From positions 1-64,000 of the forward strand of contig JAPFFF010000008.1 of the NCBI GenBank assembly GCA_039105265.1: a stretch of 64,000 nt of DNA. The letters run 5' to 3'. Position 1 is the stretch's first letter. Each line of letters opens with the position of its first letter. The notes beneath the pieces were generated by a model. It had not been told where the DNA came from. It was given only the letters and a program-made list of their open reading frames with translations, and searched no databases. A program made the position numbers and the translations under genes. Source of the DNA: Tritrichomonas musculus. Lineage: Eukaryota > Parabasalia > Tritrichomonadida > Tritrichomonadidae. Shown here piece by piece: positions 61,430 through 64,000 of the stretch.

Positions 61430-63180
61430 TATATCTTCATTAAGCTCTCTCGTATCAAACTTACCAGCATTCGGATTGCGACGGAACAGAGTATTAAGAG
61501 TTTTATAATCTATCTTAGCAGTTAACTCGGTAATAGCTCGTTTAAGTACTGTTAAGTAGTCTGTGGTGTATAACTCTTCTAGACTTGTTTGGTTTTTGCT
61601 CTTTTATTTTTTAGGTTTTGCATGTGGAGGTCTTGTCTCGAATTTTATTACACCCTTTCTCTTAGTAAAGTGTCTATCATCACATGGTATCTCTTCATTA
61701 AGTTCACGAGTATTAAATTTCCATGTATTAGGATTACGACGTAACAATGTATTAACTGTCTAATAGTCTTTCGATTCGACAAGTCTAGCGAGTTCATACT
61801 TCAACTTATTCATATCATTCATTTCGAAGAGTTCTGTTAATGCTGTCATTTAAGTACGAGAAAAATACATCGAAAACGCATTGTCAACTCACTTCTTCAC
61901 CAATTTATATACACGGCCTCTCTTACCATTAACTCTGTTATATCTCATATTAACTTCATACCAATTTGGTATTGTCTTAACATCGATTCCATAATAATAA
62001 CTATATCTGTAATGGGTTCATCCGCTGTAGTGGAATACGTAGTATTATTGGTGGATTCATCTGCGGTAGCAGAGTACGTAGTATCAACGATCTCATCATT
62101 AGTAGTGGATTTATCAACGATCTCATTAGTAGTAGTGGATTTATCAACGATCTCATTAGTAGTAGGTTCATCAGAGATATCATCATCACTTATACATAAT
62201 ATATTCATCATTCTCTTCGAGAACTTCACTTTGTGAATCATCTGTTTTACCGAATCGCACACGACCGAATTTATATAATACATCATCCCAATTCGCTATA
62301 CTCATTTCATTCCATGCTCTATCACGTAAGCTATTTAAATGTCGTTCAAATCGATTGTTGGGTATCGAGTACTTTCTCTTATTCATGTGCTTCCTATATC
62401 GAACATATACATATACATCCGAATTTCGATTCCGATTTCTACCTAGAAATTGCTTAATACTAGATACAGTATCGATGTATTTTTGGACGAATATAGATAA
62501 GATATTCTCTTTAATAGACTGTCCGTTCTGTATTGATGAGGTAGATATGATAACATCAACATCTTCTTCGAATAGTCCATCTTTATTATTATTGCTACCT
62601 TATCGAACTCTTTAGTATATACTACTTGCTACTGCTGATGATCTATATTCGTCCAAGAACTTCGCCTGCTTTAGAGATTACATAATCGTTAATCCACATA
62701 TTGATGAGAGATATAAACGAAATATCTATGTTAATAAGTTGTTACCAGATGCTGATGAACAACGTGCTGCTATAGTTAACTTAATCGATACAAAGAGAAT
62801 GAATTATGACAAAGTATTAGTGAAGATAGAAGATAAGAAAGAGTGTAAGAGATTGAAGAATTGTTTGAGAGATAGATACAAGGTCGCTCTATATATAGGT
62901 GATAACAAAGACAGAAATTTCACTTGTTGTTCAGTCTGATAAAGCACATTGTGATACTACTGCTGTTGTACCTTCTTTAGCTTATTTTGTTAATGCATAG
63001 ACAAATGTTGATTATGTTGTTGAACTACAAAATAAAATAGCAACATTTGAATCAAGATTGGCAGCATTAGAACAAAATGGTAATCAAGGCAGTTCAACTG
63101 GTGATTTGAGTTCATATGCCGCAAAAGCAGAAATATAACAATATAGAAAATTAAATGATTTAGCAGTGAAGTAGTATATG
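61430..63180 (-). mobile_element. Broken virus-like or Maverick/Polinton-like element remains, family uncertain
   Basis: A fossil with several breaks. Base composition is less AT-rich than its neighbours, and protein-like pieces occur on both strands with no intact gene. Parts: two diverged tandem copies of one segment (about 61430-61560 and 61620-61800, -), an Asn/Thr/Asp-rich piece with 30-33 bp tandem repeats (about 62088-62170), a basic piece near 62190-62390 (-), a plus-strand piece near 62640-62940, and a coiled-coil-like piece near 63000-63140 (+). No capsid, polymerase or integrase motif was recognised and no terminal repeats were found. Assignment rests on style and the known abundance of Mavericks in trichomonads. 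It looks old. Confidence 0.35.
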
Positions 63181-64000
63181 GTAAGGGGTGTTTCAGCAAA
63201 AATGCTTCCACACCACCTTACAGAGCCATTCGATGCTTCGTGAGAAGCCTTTCACGAGCACTTAACAATTCGATATCGTTGTAAAAATAAGTTTATTTTT
63301 AGTACGACACCTCATTTTTCCAGGTTTTTGTTTGAAAAAAGCTAAAAAAATTATGTTTTATTTCCTAAATATCCTCTTCATTTCGATTGTGAGGAACTGT
63401 AATAAACGAATATTTATTTTTCTCTTTTTTATGGAGCATATTTATCTGAATTTAATGTATTTCAAAAGAATTTGTATAATTTTTGGAAATGGACAAATTC
63501 CTTGCTTAATTCAAGCTTTAATGCTATAAATTTATAGATTCATATATAAATTTTTTCTTTCAAAAGAGATCGACTCTCTCAAATTTTTTTGAATGAAAAA
63601 TAATAATATCTTAAAAATTAAATATTCTTTCTATTTAATAAATTTTAAATCAATATTATAAAAAATCTATATTCATTTAATATATCTTAAAAATCAAAAA
63701 AATTGTTATTTATTCAATAAATCATTTAAATATGTGTTTTTATTATTATATTTGAGGATTTTTCTTAAATGATTTATTATTTACATTATTTATTTGTAAC
63801 TTGAAATTTAATAATAATTTTTAACAAATTATATTATTGATAATCAAGAAATTTTTGTTTTTTATAAACAAAAATTTTGAATTAATAATTGAATAAAATG
63901 TTAGTTTTTGAAAAAATGTTTTTTTTACTCTCAAGTATAAGGAAATCAACGGAAATTAATATATTTTATATAATGTTGTGAATATAAATTATAATAAAAA
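63181..64000. other. AT-rich end of window, no gene
   Basis: An imperfect inverted repeat (GTAAGGGGTGT near 63180 and ACACCACCTTAC near 63211) and a hairpin CTTCGTGAGAAG near 63236 border the fossil. The rest is very AT-rich without coding signals. Confidence 0.5.

Overview
The window looks like nuclear DNA of a parabasalid protist, most likely Tritrichomonas (T. foetus-like). It is very AT-rich and carries long homopolymers and long intronless genes. The gene families are typical of trichomonads: Trichomonas-type ankyrin proteins with a DUF3447-like start, kinases fused to Sel1 repeats, BTB proteins paired with F5/8C (discoidin) domains, and many divergent kinases and kinase relics. The tRNA genes are eukaryotic in form, with no encoded CCA and with T-run terminators. 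The species is an inference from style; no species marker was identified.

Layout. 1-5666: a pogo/CENP-B-like DNA transposon. Its left end carries one inverted copy of a 255 bp unit; its right end carries the same unit expanded into about 12.5 near-identical tandem copies. 6681-6752: a tRNA-like gene with an odd anticodon arm. 7697-9490: an SLC13-type anion/Na+ symporter. 11040-12560: a decayed second pogo-like transposon. 13863-15255: an apparently whole Tc1/mariner element with terminal repeats and TA duplications. 15669-20030: a large kinase with ubiquitin-like segments and charged repeats. 20626-23280 (-): an ankyrin protein. 24172-33276 (-): a 3034-residue VPS13-like lipid-transfer protein. 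34660-35661: an unrecognised ankyrin-like protein. 36846-36918: tRNA-Ile. 38178-42155: a kinase with 15 near-identical Sel1 repeats. 43807-45546: a BTB half and an F5/8C half in the same frame, separated by one stop. 45700-46790: two gene relics. 47032-47491: two small MITEs. 47863-48573: a Rab/Ras-like GTPase. 49013-51025: a GH27 alpha-galactosidase-like enzyme, probably acquired from bacteria. 51493-54099: an importin-beta/transportin-like protein. 55264-56436: a large inverted repeat with tRNA-Gly in each arm. 56611-57817: a Mutator-like non-autonomous element. 59341-59412: tRNA-Glu. 60269-61125 (-): a pseudokinase gene whose frame is shifted by an 8-bp repeat. 61430-63180: broken remains of a virus-like or Maverick-like element.

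There is no operon logic. Genes are independently transcribed and separated by AT-rich spacers rich in small inverted repeats. Shared themes are signalling (four kinase loci and one GTPase) and membrane or protein traffic (VPS13, GTPase, importin). The most unusual feature is the transposon/satellite pair at the left. The transposase appears to carry a Myb-like domain and an acidic tail. Each satellite unit is the transposon's own terminal repeat and contains a 39 bp palindrome whose 5-base centre occurs in both orientations, like a flip-flop hairpin.
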